A stretch of 64,000 bases of DNA from Streptomyces fragilis (GCF_003112515.1 NZ_BEVZ01000008.1:310001-374000), one strand, 5' to 3'; shown: positions 7,979 through 16,676, numbered from the stretch's first letter. The notes: generated by a model from the letters alone, not told the origin. Numbers and translations are program-made.

Positions 7979-7990
7979 CCGCATGTGCGG
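7979..7990. promoter_or_regulatory. Second inverted repeat upstream of the mod operon
   Basis: CCGCATGTGCGG is a perfect 5-bp inverted repeat around TG and carries the same 10-base core as the repeat over the start codon. Position, about 60 bases upstream of the start, suits an operator or activator site. Confidence 0.45.
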
Positions 7991-8105
7991 TGCTGTGCCC
8001 GGCCGGTGCGAGTTTTCTGCGTCCCGTCCGTAACGCCGCTCCCGGCCCGGCGCGTCAGAGGGGAGTGAGCACGCGCCCGTGGCCCAGGAGGAGCAGTCGG
8101 CACCT

Positions 8106-8195
8106 GACCGGCCGACGCCCGTCGATCGGCACCCGCTCGGCCGGCGCCCGTTCGGCCGGCGCCCGTTCGACCGGCACCCCCTCGGCCGATGCCCG
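8106..8195. repeat. 17-bp degenerate tandem repeat after the NmrA-like gene
   Basis: Variants of TCGGCCGGCGCCCGTTC recur about every 17 bases. On the minus strand a 54-codon frame (8055-8219) begins ATGA, overlapping the NmrA-like stop, and would read the repeats as ERAPAERAPAER. Whether it is translated cannot be judged. Confidence 0.7.
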
Positions 8196-8215
8196 GCGGC
8201 TGCCGCCCCGCTCAC

Positions 8216-9085
8216 TCATCCTGCGGCGGTGAGCCCCGCCATGGCCTCGGCGACGGAACGGTGCATCGGGGTGGTCGGGCGGCCGATCAGCCGGGACAGC
8301 GTGCCGGGCGTCGCGGCCAGCTGGCCGCGGGCGACCGAGACGTCCGCGCCTGCCAGCAGCTCGGCCGCCTGCGCGGGCACCCCGGCGGCGGTCAGGTGGG
8401 CGAGGTAGCCGTCGAAGGTCAGTGGCCGGTACGGGACCTCCCGGCCGGCGCGGCGGCTCACCTCGGCCGCGTACTCGGCCAGGCTCCACGCGGTGTCGCC
8501 GCCGAGCTCGTACGTCCGGTTCTCGTGCCCTGCGCCGGTGAGCACGGCCACGGCCGCGGCGGCGTAGTCGGCGCGGGAGGCGGAGGCCACCCGCCCGTCC
8601 GCGCAGGCCCGGGCGACGGCGCCCAGGTACAGCACCAGCGGAAGCTGCTCGGTGTACGCCTCGGTGTACCAGTTGTTGCGGAGCAGCGTGTACGGCAGGC
8701 CGGAGGCGAGGATCAGGCCCTCCGTGCGCCGGTGGGCGTCGGCCAGGCGGGCCTGCAGCGCCCCGGGCACCCCGGTGTACGCGAGCAGCCCCACCCCCGC
8801 CGCGGCGGCCGCGTCGACCACCGTGCGGTGCTGCGCGACCCGGTCGGCCGTCACGTCGTTGCCGGAGATCAGCAGGACCCGGTCGCCGGCGCGGAAGACG
8901 CCGTGGAAGGTGTCCGGGGCCTCGTAGTCGGCCGTCGTCAGCCGTACGCCCCGCGCCGCGAGCGCCGCGCCCTTCTCCCTGTCCCGCACCACCGCGACCA
9001 CCGAGTCCGCCGGAACCCTCTCCAGCAGTCCTTCGATCACCAGCGTGCCCAAGCTACCGGTGGCCCCGGTCACGACCATGCGCAT
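8216..9085 (-). CDS. NmrA-like NAD(P)-binding oxidoreductase (SDR superfamily)
   Basis: A 289-residue protein starting MRMVVTGATGSLG, the Rossmann dinucleotide motif at residues 6-13. The order of motifs (NAD(P) loop, VRD after strand 2, YTGVPGA, RNNWYTE, late ELGGD) matches the NmrA/quinone-oxidoreductase-2 subgroup of extended SDRs, which use NADPH to reduce quinones or sense redox state. It lies after the cold-shock gene on the same strand, separated from it by a strong terminator. Substrate unknown. Confidence 0.88.
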   Translation of the reverse strand: MRMVVTGATGSLGTLVIEGLLERVPADSVVAVVRDREKGAALAARGVRLTTADYEAPDTFHGVFRAGDRVLLISGNDVTADRVAQHRTVVDAAAAAGVGLLAYTGVPGALQARLADAHRRTEGLILASGLPYTLLRNNWYTEAYTEQLPLVLYLGAVARACADGRVASASRADYAAAAVAVLTGAGHENRTYELGGDTAWSLAEYAAEVSRRAGREVPYRPLTFDGYLAHLTAAGVPAQAAELLAGADVSVARGQLAATPGTLSRLIGRPTTPMHRSVAEAMAGLTAAG

Positions 9086-9120
9086 GGCACCAGCATCCCC
9101 TGCCCGCCGGGCACACGAAA

Positions 9121-9157
9121 GGCCGGGCCCGCACTCACGAGGAGTGCGGGCCCGGCC
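9121..9157 (-). terminator. Terminator of cold-shock gene 1
   Basis: A perfect 16-bp stem (9121-9136 with 9142-9157) around the loop ACGAG, followed on the minus strand by TTTCG. It lies 34 bases after the cold-shock stop codon. Confidence 0.9.
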
Positions 9158-9190
9158 CTGCGATGCGTGGTGCGCGGAGCGCGGTACGCG

Positions 9191-9394
9191 TCAGGCGGGG
9201 GTGATGTTCTCCGCCTGCGGGCCCTTCTGGCCCTGCGTGACGTCGAAGTTCACGCGCTGACCCTCCTGCAGCTCACGGAAGCCGGAGGAGTTGATGTTCG
9301 AGTAGTGGGCGAAGACGTCGGCGCCGCCGCCGTCCTGCTCGATGAAGCCGAAGCCCTTTTCCGCGTTGAACCACTTAACGGTGCCGGATGCCAT
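9191..9394 (-). CDS. Cold-shock protein, CspA family (copy 1)
   Basis: A 67-residue single OB-fold protein starting MASGTVKWFNAEKGFGFIEQ. RNP1 (KGFGFI, residues 13-18) and RNP2 (DVFAHY, 26-31) bind single-stranded nucleic acid; such proteins melt RNA structure. It differs from copy 2 (34539-34742) at a limited number of positions, mostly in the middle and C-terminus. A long 5' leader shares a conserved block with that of copy 2. Confidence 0.97.
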   Translation of the reverse strand: MASGTVKWFNAEKGFGFIEQDGGGADVFAHYSNINSSGFRELQEGQRVNFDVTQGQKGPQAENITPA

Positions 9395-9521
9395 GTGAAT
9401 CTCCTTCTGGGCAGTTTCCAGGCCCACACCTCGTGGACCCGGGGTCGCTGCTCTGGCAATGTCCGGAAATACAAAAGAGTGCTCCGTAGACGTAAAGGTC
9501 GTCTGAGAGCACTCAAGAAGT

Positions 9522-9561
9522 CTCTGGTAACCAAAACTGCAACTGGTCACCACCGTAGCAC
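9522..9561 (-). promoter_or_regulatory. Conserved leader block of cold-shock gene 1
   Basis: On the minus strand GTGCTAC, then CAGTTGCAG, then TGGTTACCAGA. The same order of blocks with nearly the same spacing precedes cold-shock gene 2 at 34824-34861. It starts about 165 bases upstream of the start codon. It may be the promoter -10 region plus a conserved 5'UTR element. Confidence 0.6.
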
Positions 9562-9646
9562 AGGACTCCCGCGAAAAGTCGAGCCGTCCTCGCGGGAAGT
9601 GCCAAGAAAAACTGTACGGAAATTCATGCGGCAAGTGGAATAAAAA

Positions 9647-9694
9647 GCGCCGGACCGGGAAGCGCCCCGAGGAGCGCTCACCGGCCCGGCGCGG
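9647..9694 (-). terminator. Terminator of the amidase/FG-GAP gene
   Basis: GCGCCGG-CCGG arms at both ends enclose an inner AGCGCC/GGAGCGCT hairpin. On the minus strand the stem is followed by TTTTTATTCC, a classic U-tract. Confidence 0.8.
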
Positions 9695-9729
9695 GCGGCG
9701 CCACGGTTCACACCGTGACGCCGTCACCG

Positions 9730-12405
9730 CTACGGCTGCAGGGTCTGGCCCAGGTAGCCGCCGGCAGGAGTGCCGAGCAGGGAGCGGCCGTAGTACACGC
9801 CGCCCTCGGTGGAGACGCCGGAACTGCCGGAGTCCATCTGGAAGACGGTTCCGTTGTAGGCGTCCTCGCCCTCCGCGCCGATGGCCAGGTCCGCACGGCC
9901 CCAGCCCGACAGGTCCTGGAGCACCACGGAGGAGCCGAACCGGTCGTTGGTCTCGGTCGAGCCGCTGATGCCGGCCGTGTCCTGGCTGTAGCCGAGCGCC
10001 CCGGTGCCGGTGAGGCCGGAGGAACTGCCCTTCAGCAGGAACACCATGCCCGCGTCGGCGCGGTTGCCGCTACGGGTGATGTCCTCGCGGGGCGCGCCCG
10101 TCAGGACGTCGGCGTAGCCGTCCAGGTTGTAGTCGCCCGCCGACACCGACCAGCCCATGGCGTCGCCGCTCTCGGCCGTGCCCGGGACGCCGGCGGTGTC
10201 CTGGTGGACGGTCTTCATCCCGGTGGTGGTGAAGCCGGTGGAGGTGCCGGGGACGACGGTGACCTGACCGCCGGCCTTGGCGCCGGACTCCGCCGTGTAC
10301 GGCTGGCCGATGACGATGTCGTCGTAGCCGTTGCCGTTGACGTCGCCCGCCGCGATGGAGCGGCCGCCCTTGACGGACAGGACGCTGACCTTCACCAGAC
10401 CGGCCGCGGAGCCCTTGAACCAGGTGACCCGGCCGATCGAGGACTGGTCACGGTAGTTCAGCGCCACGTCGGCGTAGCCGTCGCGGTTGAAGTCGCCGGT
10501 CGCCGAGTCCAGGTAGGCCACGGAGCCGGTGGAGGCGGTGAGCGTGCCCTTCTGGGTGCCCTTGCCGCTCAGGCTGGTGCTCCAGACGCCGCCGTTGCCG
10601 GCGCCGGCCGCGAACACGTCCGCCTTGCCGTCGGCGTCGAAGTCGCCGACCGCGACGGTGCCGCCCAGCTTGGCGCCGGCCTTCGCGACCGGGTCGGCCA
10701 CGAAGTCGCCCCGGGTGAGCGTGGGACCGTACAGCACGGTGAGGGCGCCGGCGTCCGCTCCGGCGCTGCCGTCCTCGCCCGGCGCACCGACCACGAGGTC
10801 GGCGTAGCCGTCCCCGTCGACGTCGCCCCAGGCAGTGGCCGCGCCCCAGTTGTCGCCCGCCTCGGAGGCGCCGGGAACGCCGGCGGAGCTCTGCGAGAGG
10901 ACCTTGCGCAGCGGCCCGTCGGGACCGTCCGTGGACCCGGGGACGACCACCACGTTGCCCGCGGAGCTCGACGCCCGCGGGATGCCGGCCACCAGGTCGT
11001 TGACGCCGTCACGGTTGAAGTCGGCGGTGGGGACTGCCGCGTTGCGCAGCGGGCTCGCCGCCACGCGGCGGATCTCGCCGAGCTTGGAGTACAGGGTGGC
11101 GCCGGGGCACTGGGTCGCAAAGGCGTCGCGGTGACCGGAGATCACGTTGAGGGTGGCCTGGTCGCCCTTCTTCCAGACGCCGGTGTCGGCTGCGGCCTCC
11201 AGGGTGACCTTGCCGGTCGGGTTGCCGCCGTACTGGCCGAGCTTCCACGCGGCGACGCGGGCCGCCGACTCCAGGGCGGCCCGGGTCGGCCTGCCGGCCG
11301 GCTTGCCGTCCACGCCCTCGAAGTCGCCGAGGAAGGCGATGCCGGCGGAGTAGCTGTTGAACCCGCGGGTGTGGGCGCCCATGACCGGGAGGTCGACGCC
11401 GCCGCCGCGGCCCTCGAAGACCTGGCCGCACTTGTCGACCAGGAAGTTGTAGCCGAGGTCGTTCCACCCCTCGATGTTGACGTGGTACTCCATCACGCCG
11501 CGCACCAGCGAGGCGGACTGCGCGCAGCTGTAGCTGTTCGAGCCCACCGTGTGGTGGATGAAGACCGCCTGGACCTTCTCGATGTACTCGGCCGGGTCCT
11601 CGACCTTCGACTCGTCCGCGCCCCACTGCGCCCGGCTGATGATCGGGGGCTGCGTGACGGTGGAGGGGAGCGCCGGCGGCTTCGTCGGGGCCGTCTCGGA
11701 CGGGGTGGCCGAGGGCGAGCCGGTCGCGGTGGGCTCGGTGGCCGGCGGGGTGGTTGCCCCGGCGGGCTCCGAGGTCGCCGGAGCGGGCTCGGTGTCCTGG
11801 GGGGCCGGTTCGGTGTCCCCGGGGGCGGGCTCGGTGGCCGGCGGGGTGGGTGTCGCGCTCTCGTCGCTCGCCGCGGCGAAGGCGGCCGGCTCGATCAGGA
11901 CGTCCGTGGACTTCGTCTCCGCGGTGGTGACGACGCCCGGGTCGACCATGTTGACCTGCATGCCCTTGGGCATCGCCGTGGTGCTGCCGTCCTCGCGGAC
12001 CACCTGCACCTCGACGCCGTCGGACGGGCCGACCCAGAGCGGCTCCGAGGCGCCGCGCATCTCGGCGGTGGGCTCGTCCGGCGGGGAGGCGTGGAACTCA
12101 AGGTCCTTCCAGCCGCTCCACGTGCCGGTCTCCGCGCTACGGGTGCGCACCTGGGCGGTGCCCTCGAGCTCCTTCTCGGCGGCGTCCCAGGAGACGCCCA
12201 GCAGCGAGAAGAGCTTGGTCGAGGTGCGCGGCAGTTCCCTCTTGGGGCCCTGGCCCGGCAGCGAGAGGTCGTAGACCCGCACCGGGCGTTTGGAGCGGGC
12301 CTCGTCGGCCGGTGTGCCGGCCGGCGGGTCGGCCATCGCGTAAGTGGCCACGCCACCGCCGCCGAGGAGCACGGCGCCCAGGGTGATCCAGGCTCTGCGC
12401 TTCAT
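9730..12405 (-). CDS. Secreted peptidoglycan-recognition amidase fused to a seven-bladed FG-GAP propeller
   Basis: An 891-residue exported protein. Signal peptide about 1-25; a region of unknown fold to about 180; a Thr/Pro/Glu linker with TEPAP repeats (about 185-245); an N-acetylmuramoyl-L-alanine amidase (PGRP/Ami2) domain about 255-440 with SRAQWGA, the HHT zinc ligand region at 284-286, GHRD with His425 and CPG with Cys433; then seven FG-GAP calcium-loop repeats (DFNRDGVND to the last). It should bind and cut cell-wall peptide-glycan bonds outside the cell. The ATG at 12405 starts a clean signal peptide; an in-frame TTG at 12444 next to AGGAG is the alternative. Confidence 0.9.
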   Translation of the reverse strand: MKRRAWITLGAVLLGGGGVATYAMADPPAGTPADEARSKRPVRVYDLSLPGQGPKRELPRTSTKLFSLLGVSWDAAEKELEGTAQVRTRSAETGTWSGWKDLEFHASPPDEPTAEMRGASEPLWVGPSDGVEVQVVREDGSTTAMPKGMQVNMVDPGVVTTAETKSTDVLIEPAAFAAASDESATPTPPATEPAPGDTEPAPQDTEPAPATSEPAGATTPPATEPTATGSPSATPSETAPTKPPALPSTVTQPPIISRAQWGADESKVEDPAEYIEKVQAVFIHHTVGSNSYSCAQSASLVRGVMEYHVNIEGWNDLGYNFLVDKCGQVFEGRGGGVDLPVMGAHTRGFNSYSAGIAFLGDFEGVDGKPAGRPTRAALESAARVAAWKLGQYGGNPTGKVTLEAAADTGVWKKGDQATLNVISGHRDAFATQCPGATLYSKLGEIRRVAASPLRNAAVPTADFNRDGVNDLVAGIPRASSSAGNVVVVPGSTDGPDGPLRKVLSQSSAGVPGASEAGDNWGAATAWGDVDGDGYADLVVGAPGEDGSAGADAGALTVLYGPTLTRGDFVADPVAKAGAKLGGTVAVGDFDADGKADVFAAGAGNGGVWSTSLSGKGTQKGTLTASTGSVAYLDSATGDFNRDGYADVALNYRDQSSIGRVTWFKGSAAGLVKVSVLSVKGGRSIAAGDVNGNGYDDIVIGQPYTAESGAKAGGQVTVVPGTSTGFTTTGMKTVHQDTAGVPGTAESGDAMGWSVSAGDYNLDGYADVLTGAPREDITRSGNRADAGMVFLLKGSSSGLTGTGALGYSQDTAGISGSTETNDRFGSSVVLQDLSGWGRADLAIGAEGEDAYNGTVFQMDSGSSGVSTEGGVYYGRSLLGTPAGGYLGQTLQP

Positions 12406-12595
12406 GCTCAGCGGGCGGTAGGCGTGTGTCGTACGACGTGTCAAAGCTCCTACCTCACGTATGTCGACGCCTTGGTGCGTCGGCAGGAGGCAGGGGACGG
12501 AGGCGGCCTGGGCCCCGCACGGACGGCGCGGCAGGCCCGGCGCCCCGACAGGTCGCGAGGCGTGCGCCCACGCGATGTCCCCCGGCCTCATGTAC

Positions 12596-12623
12596 ATGAC
12601 TGCGCAGGCGTGGCAAAGGTTGT
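12596..12623 (-). promoter_or_regulatory. ECF-type promoter element of the amidase/FG-GAP gene
   Basis: Read on the minus strand: ACAACC, 16 bases, AGTCAT. Same geometry as eight other elements in the window. It lies about 190 bases upstream of the start codon. Confidence 0.7.
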
Positions 12624-12675
12624 AGGCGGGACGGTAGTCAATCCACGGGCCGCCCGGTACCCCGGGGTCGCGGAC

Positions 12676-12725
12676 CCCCGGGGCAGGAGGTGCGGGGGCT
12701 CTCTCCCGCGCCTGCTGCCCCGGGG
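12676..12725 (-). terminator. Hairpin terminator of the FG-GAP pair
   Basis: A 21-bp stem with two mismatches pairs 12676-12696 with 12705-12725, just after the stop codon of the 12740-14221 gene on the minus strand. Confidence 0.75.
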
Positions 12726-12739
12726 CTCGGGGGCGTGGA

Positions 12740-14221
12740 TCAGCTCTGCCCGAGGACCTGCCCGTACCGCGGGGCGGTGGACGCCGGAAGCCCGAGGCCG
12801 CCGGGGCTCATCGCCCGGGAGCCCGTCGCCGTGGGGCCCTGGGCCGCGCCCGGGAGGAGCCAGACGCCGCCGGTGGCGGAGTTCTCGCCGGGGGAGCCGG
12901 TCGTGAGGTCCGCGTGGCCGTCGGCGTCGTGGTCCTGGAGGTGGACGGACGCGCCGAACAGGTCGCCCGCCTCGGCGGTGCCGGGGACCCCGGCGCCGTT
13001 CTGGGTGAAGCCGGCCGCGCGGGCCGTGCCGTCGGCCGCGAGCAGACCGGTGGGGCCGCCGTGCACGACGGTGACCATGCCCGCGTTCTTGGCCGTTCCG
13101 ACCGCCTCGTTCGCGTCGCCGATCGCGAGGTCGGGGTGGCCGTCGCCGTCGGAGTCGCCCACGGCGAGCGCGGTCCCGAGACGGTCGTCGGCCTCGGCGG
13201 TGCCGGGGATCCCCGGGGTGTCCTGCTGGATCTCCTGCGTGCGGGCGCCGAAGCCGCCGGTGGCCGAGCCGTAGGCGACCTTCACCAGTCCGCCGGTGAA
13301 CACCTCGGCGCGGCCCGTGGAGGTGTCCGCGCAGTCCGGGGTGTCGGACTCGTAGTTCGGATAGCAGTAGCCGAGGGCCAGGTCGTCCGCGCCGTCCGCG
13401 TCGAAGTCGGCGACGGCGAGCGTGGCGGCCGAGGCCGGGGTGCTCCACAGCCGCTGCGGGACGCCGTCCTGCCACCGGTGGATCTCGACGGACCTGGTCT
13501 CCAGCGCCTTCACCGAGACGGCGAGGTCGTCGTCGCCGTCCGCGTCGAAGTCGCCCGTGGCGAGGGCGATCACGCCGCCGAACGTCGCCCGGGCGATCAC
13601 GCCGCCCAGGGTGTCCGGCGAGTCGGCGGTGAGCGGGCCGGGTCGCAGGACCGCGTCGCCGTGCTCCTCCGCCCTGCGGCCGAGCGCCAGGTCGGGGGCG
13701 CCGTCGTCGTTCACGTCGCCGACGGCGAGCACCGAGCCGATCCGCGCGTACTCGTCGGCGCCGCGCGCGACCGTCCATCCGGCCGGGAAGCCCGCAGCGC
13801 CACCGGGCAGCACCGTGACGGTGCCGTGCTCGGCGTACCTGTCGCTGGTCAGCGACTCGCTGGAGGCGCCCACCACCAGGTCGGCGATGCCGTCACCGTC
13901 GACGTCGTCGACGGCCACCGCGGAGCCGAACAGGTCGCCCGCCTCGGGCGTGCCCGGAACGCCGGGGGATGCCTGGGTGATCCGGACGGAGCCGTGCCGT
14001 CCGGGGCCGTTGGGGCCGCCCCACAGCACGTGCACGTAACCGGCCTCGGCCTTGCCGTCGACCGGGGCGGAGGGCGCGCCCACCGCCAGGTCGGGGTAGC
14101 CGTCGCCGTTGAGGTCGCCCTGCGGAACGGCCCGTTCCGCGGCCTGTGCGCCGGTGGGCGCGGCCAGGCCCAGCAGGGCCGTCGCGCAGATCACCGCCGT
14201 GGGAAGGATCCTGTCGCGCAT
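12740..14221 (-). CDS. Secreted seven-bladed FG-GAP (integrin-alpha-like) beta-propeller protein
   Basis: A 493-residue exported protein: signal peptide about 1-28 ending AQA, then seven repeats each holding a calcium loop of the type DxNxDGxxD (DLNGDGYPD, DVDGDGIAD, DVNDDGAPD, DFDADGDDD, DFDADGADD, DSDGDGHPD, DHDADGHAD). There is no catalytic domain, so binding or scaffold function is likely. It follows the next gene upstream by 46 bases and has no promoter element of its own, so the two are probably co-transcribed. Confidence 0.88.
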   Translation of the reverse strand: MRDRILPTAVICATALLGLAAPTGAQAAERAVPQGDLNGDGYPDLAVGAPSAPVDGKAEAGYVHVLWGGPNGPGRHGSVRITQASPGVPGTPEAGDLFGSAVAVDDVDGDGIADLVVGASSESLTSDRYAEHGTVTVLPGGAAGFPAGWTVARGADEYARIGSVLAVGDVNDDGAPDLALGRRAEEHGDAVLRPGPLTADSPDTLGGVIARATFGGVIALATGDFDADGDDDLAVSVKALETRSVEIHRWQDGVPQRLWSTPASAATLAVADFDADGADDLALGYCYPNYESDTPDCADTSTGRAEVFTGGLVKVAYGSATGGFGARTQEIQQDTPGIPGTAEADDRLGTALAVGDSDGDGHPDLAIGDANEAVGTAKNAGMVTVVHGGPTGLLAADGTARAAGFTQNGAGVPGTAEAGDLFGASVHLQDHDADGHADLTTGSPGENSATGGVWLLPGAAQGPTATGSRAMSPGGLGLPASTAPRYGQVLGQS

Positions 14222-14267
14222 GCCTCGCGCCTCCTTCGGATGTAAGGGGATGGGTGGTCGTCGTGGG

Positions 14268-15692
14268 TCAGCGGCCGAGGACGTCGGCGAACTTGCGGCC
14301 GACGACCGTCCGGTAGCCGAAGTCGGTGGCGTTGAAGGCCGTCGCGTAGGAGGACGTCAGGCCGGTGCCCGTGCCGCGCAGGACCCACGCGGCGCCGTCG
14401 TCGTAGCCGCCGGACACCACGTCCTCGCCGTACGCGCCCACCGCCAGGTCGGCGCGGCCGTTGCCGTTGATGTCGCGCAGCCGCACGGAGGAGCCGAAGT
14501 GGTCACCGGCCTCCGCGGCGCCCGGGACGCCCGAGGTGGCCTGGTGGAAGGACTGGGCGCCGCTGGTGGTCAGGCCGGGGCGGCCGCCCTTGAGGAACAC
14601 GATGTTGCCGACGTTGCGGTGGGACCCGACGTCCTCCATCGGGGCGCCGATCGCGACGTCCGCGTAGCCGTCGCCCGTCACGTCGCCCACCGCGACGGCC
14701 TCGCCGAAGTGGTCGTTCGCCTCCGGCGTCCCCGGGACGCCCGCGGTGGCCTGGGTGTACGTCGTGCCCGTGGACAGGCTGCCCGACCTGCCGTACCGCA
14801 CGGTGAAGGAGCCGCCCTCCGGCGTGTCCGACCAGCCGGTCACCAGGTCGTCGTACCCGTCGCCGTTGATGTCGCCCGCCGCGGCGGCCCGGTCCCATGA
14901 GGCCCCGCCGGGGCCGTAACCGCTCGCCAGGACCGACGAGTGGTGGCCGATGTCGCCGGGACCGCCGTGGAGCAGGCCCACGTAGGAGCCGACGCCCACG
15001 CCGTCCTCCTGGAGCCTGCCGTTCAGGACGAAGTCGCTGACGTCCTTGGAGGTGAAGTGGCCCGCCGTGACGCCGTCCAGGACGACGCCGTCGGGCAGGA
15101 ACCCGAACTCCGGGGCCAGCGCCCCGTCCTGGGTGGGTCCCCCGTCCCCGTAGTACCAGAAGGTGTTGCCGCCGATGACGACCAGCTGGTCGCTGCCGTC
15201 CCCGTCGAGGTCGGCGAAGGCGGCGCCGGTGCCGAAGAAGTCGGCCGTGGCGTCCGGCGCGGTGAGCATCAGGCCACCGGAGGTGAACGGCTTCGCGCCG
15301 CCCCACACGACGGTCACCGCGCCCCGCGGCTTGCCGGCGACCTCCTCCCAGGGCGCGCCGACGATCAGGTCGGCGTAGCCGTCGTGGTTGACGTCGCCGC
15401 TGATGACGTTCTCACCGAACTGGTCCACCGACTCCGAGGCGCCGGGCACGCCGGGGGTGTCCTGGGTGACGTTCACCGACCGGGCCGGGCCGACGCCGGA
15501 GGAGGAGCCGAAGACGACGGTGACCGTGCCGCCGTCCGCCTTCGGCGTGCCGATGGCCAGATCGCGGTACCCGTCGCCGTTGAAGTCGTCCCGCAGCCCG
15601 GAGGGCGCCGCGCCGGCGGACGGCGCGGCCAGTCCGGCGACGGCCACGGCGGCCGCCACCGCAACGGCGAAAGTGCGTCTACGCAAGGTCAT
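14268..15692 (-). CDS. Secreted FG-GAP beta-propeller protein
   Basis: A 474-residue exported protein with signal peptide about 1-28 (ends SAGA). Calcium loops DFNGDGYRD, DVNHDGYAD, DLDGDGSDQ, DINGDGYDD, DVTGDGYAD and DINGNGRAD are clear; the blade between the third and fourth lacks a proper loop (FTSKDVSD), so one metal site is lost. The C-terminus ends VVGRKFADVLGR, recalling the NFAD end of the 42.9-53 kb array. First gene of a likely two-gene unit. Start chosen at MTLRRRTFAV, the beginning of the signal peptide. Confidence 0.88.
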   Translation of the reverse strand: MTLRRRTFAVAVAAAVAVAGLAAPSAGAAPSGLRDDFNGDGYRDLAIGTPKADGGTVTVVFGSSSGVGPARSVNVTQDTPGVPGASESVDQFGENVISGDVNHDGYADLIVGAPWEEVAGKPRGAVTVVWGGAKPFTSGGLMLTAPDATADFFGTGAAFADLDGDGSDQLVVIGGNTFWYYGDGGPTQDGALAPEFGFLPDGVVLDGVTAGHFTSKDVSDFVLNGRLQEDGVGVGSYVGLLHGGPGDIGHHSSVLASGYGPGGASWDRAAAAGDINGDGYDDLVTGWSDTPEGGSFTVRYGRSGSLSTGTTYTQATAGVPGTPEANDHFGEAVAVGDVTGDGYADVAIGAPMEDVGSHRNVGNIVFLKGGRPGLTTSGAQSFHQATSGVPGAAEAGDHFGSSVRLRDINGNGRADLAVGAYGEDVVSGGYDDGAAWVLRGTGTGLTSSYATAFNATDFGYRTVVGRKFADVLGR

Positions 15693-15731
15693 GCTCCCGT
15701 CGGGGGTACCTACCGAGTGTCTCGGTGACGT

Positions 15732-15759
15732 ACGACGTGCCCGACGCCCAAAGGGTTGT
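15732..15759 (-). promoter_or_regulatory. ECF-type promoter element of the two-gene FG-GAP unit
   Basis: On the minus strand ACAACC (15759-15754), 16 bases, CGTCGT (15737-15732), about 40 bases upstream of the start at 15692. Confidence 0.7.
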
Positions 15760-15943
15760 GCCCCCGCGGCGCATCGGACGCGACCACCCCGGCGGACCCA
15801 CGCGGCTCCCGGCGTCACGGTGGGCCGGCTCGCTCCGGCGGCATCGGGCGCCCGGCGGCTCCCGGCGTGACAGCCGGGCCGGGTTCGCTCCGGTGCTCAG
15901 GCGCGGCACGCGGTCCGTCCGCCTGGCCGACGACCGGGTCCGC

Positions 15944-16266
15944 ATGCGCCTGGTGCTGCTCGCCTCGGCGGCGTACGCGGCGGTCCTCCTGCGGGTGCTG
16001 TGGCAGGCGCTGGCCGGCCGCCCCTGCTCCGGCCGGACGGGGCGATGTCGGCGGCGGCCGCGGCGGTCCTGGTCGCCGTGGTGATCGGGGGAGTGCTCTC
16101 GCTGCGGGCGGCGGCACCGGCGGGACGTGCGGCGCAGGCGGCGCAGGCGGCACCAGCGGGGCGGGCGCAGGCGGCACCGGCGAAACGGGCGCAGGCGGCA
16201 CCGGCGGCCCCCGCGAAAGGCCGGGCCCCGACGGCAGGTTCGGCCCCCGAGGAGGTCGCGTCGTGA
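15944..16266 (+). pseudogene. Membrane protein gene broken by a one-base frameshift
   Basis: From ATG 15944 one frame encodes a hydrophobic helix ending in LWQALAGRP. The protein-like sequence then continues one frame over as LLRPDGAMSAAAAAVLVAV plus a second hydrophobic segment and an Ala-rich tail to the stop at 16264-16266. Restoring one C in the run near 16020 would join the two into a single protein of about 108 residues. The tail contains small GGCGCAGGCGGCACC repeats. The start may lie further upstream. Family not identified. Confidence 0.5.
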
Positions 16267-16591
16267 CCGGTGTCCTCTTCGAGCTGTCCTTCTGGCCGGC
16301 CGCGCCCGTGTGGGCGCTGATGATCCTCGCCCCGGCCTGGGGGCCGACCGTCCGCGTCGTCTCGTCGCCTGGGACCTGCTGATCGGTCAGTGGATGTACC
16401 TGGAGGGCCGGCGCCTGGGGCTGCGTCCCCTGCTGATGGGACCGCTGCTGGTTCTCACCGTCCTGTTGTCCCCCTTCGGGCTGCTGCTCTTCCTGTGCCT
16501 GCGTGCCGTCGCGGGGAGGCGGGGCGCGGTGGCGGGCACCCGGTGGACGGCCCGGACCACGGGCCGAAGCGCCGAGACCCCAGGCCTGTGA
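16263..16591 (+). pseudogene. ABA4-like (DUF4281) membrane protein, internally deleted and frameshifted
   Basis: The GTG at 16263 overlaps the preceding stop and reads MTGVLFELSFWPAAPVWALM then ILAPAWGPTVRVVSSP, the N-terminus of the ABA4-like family, but ends at 16382. The family C-terminus (VAWDLLIGQWMYLEGRR, then LLMGPLLVLTVLLSPFGLLL) continues in another frame to 16591. The middle of the family, about 60 residues as I remember it, is missing at a junction near 16360. The gene is therefore a deletion-frameshift remnant rather than a simple sequencing slip. Confidence 0.75.
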
Positions 16592-16603
16592 CCTGGGGTT
16601 TTT
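16577..16603 (+). terminator. Terminator after the broken membrane-protein genes
   Basis: ACCCCAGG, seven-base loop, CCTGGGGT, then a T run: a textbook intrinsic terminator on the plus strand. Confidence 0.85.
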
Positions 16604-16676
16604 CCGATGGGGCCGAACGGCCCCGTCATAACGGCCCAAGAGGGGGTATCAGGGGTCAAGTAAGGGCGGTCGAACG

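Noticed and set aside
9715..12906. A 1063-codon plus-strand frame opposite the amidase/FG-GAP gene
   Set aside because: The Val/Gly/Asp/Arg-rich translation is the expected complement of FG-GAP coding repeats; similar long antisense frames oppose every propeller gene.
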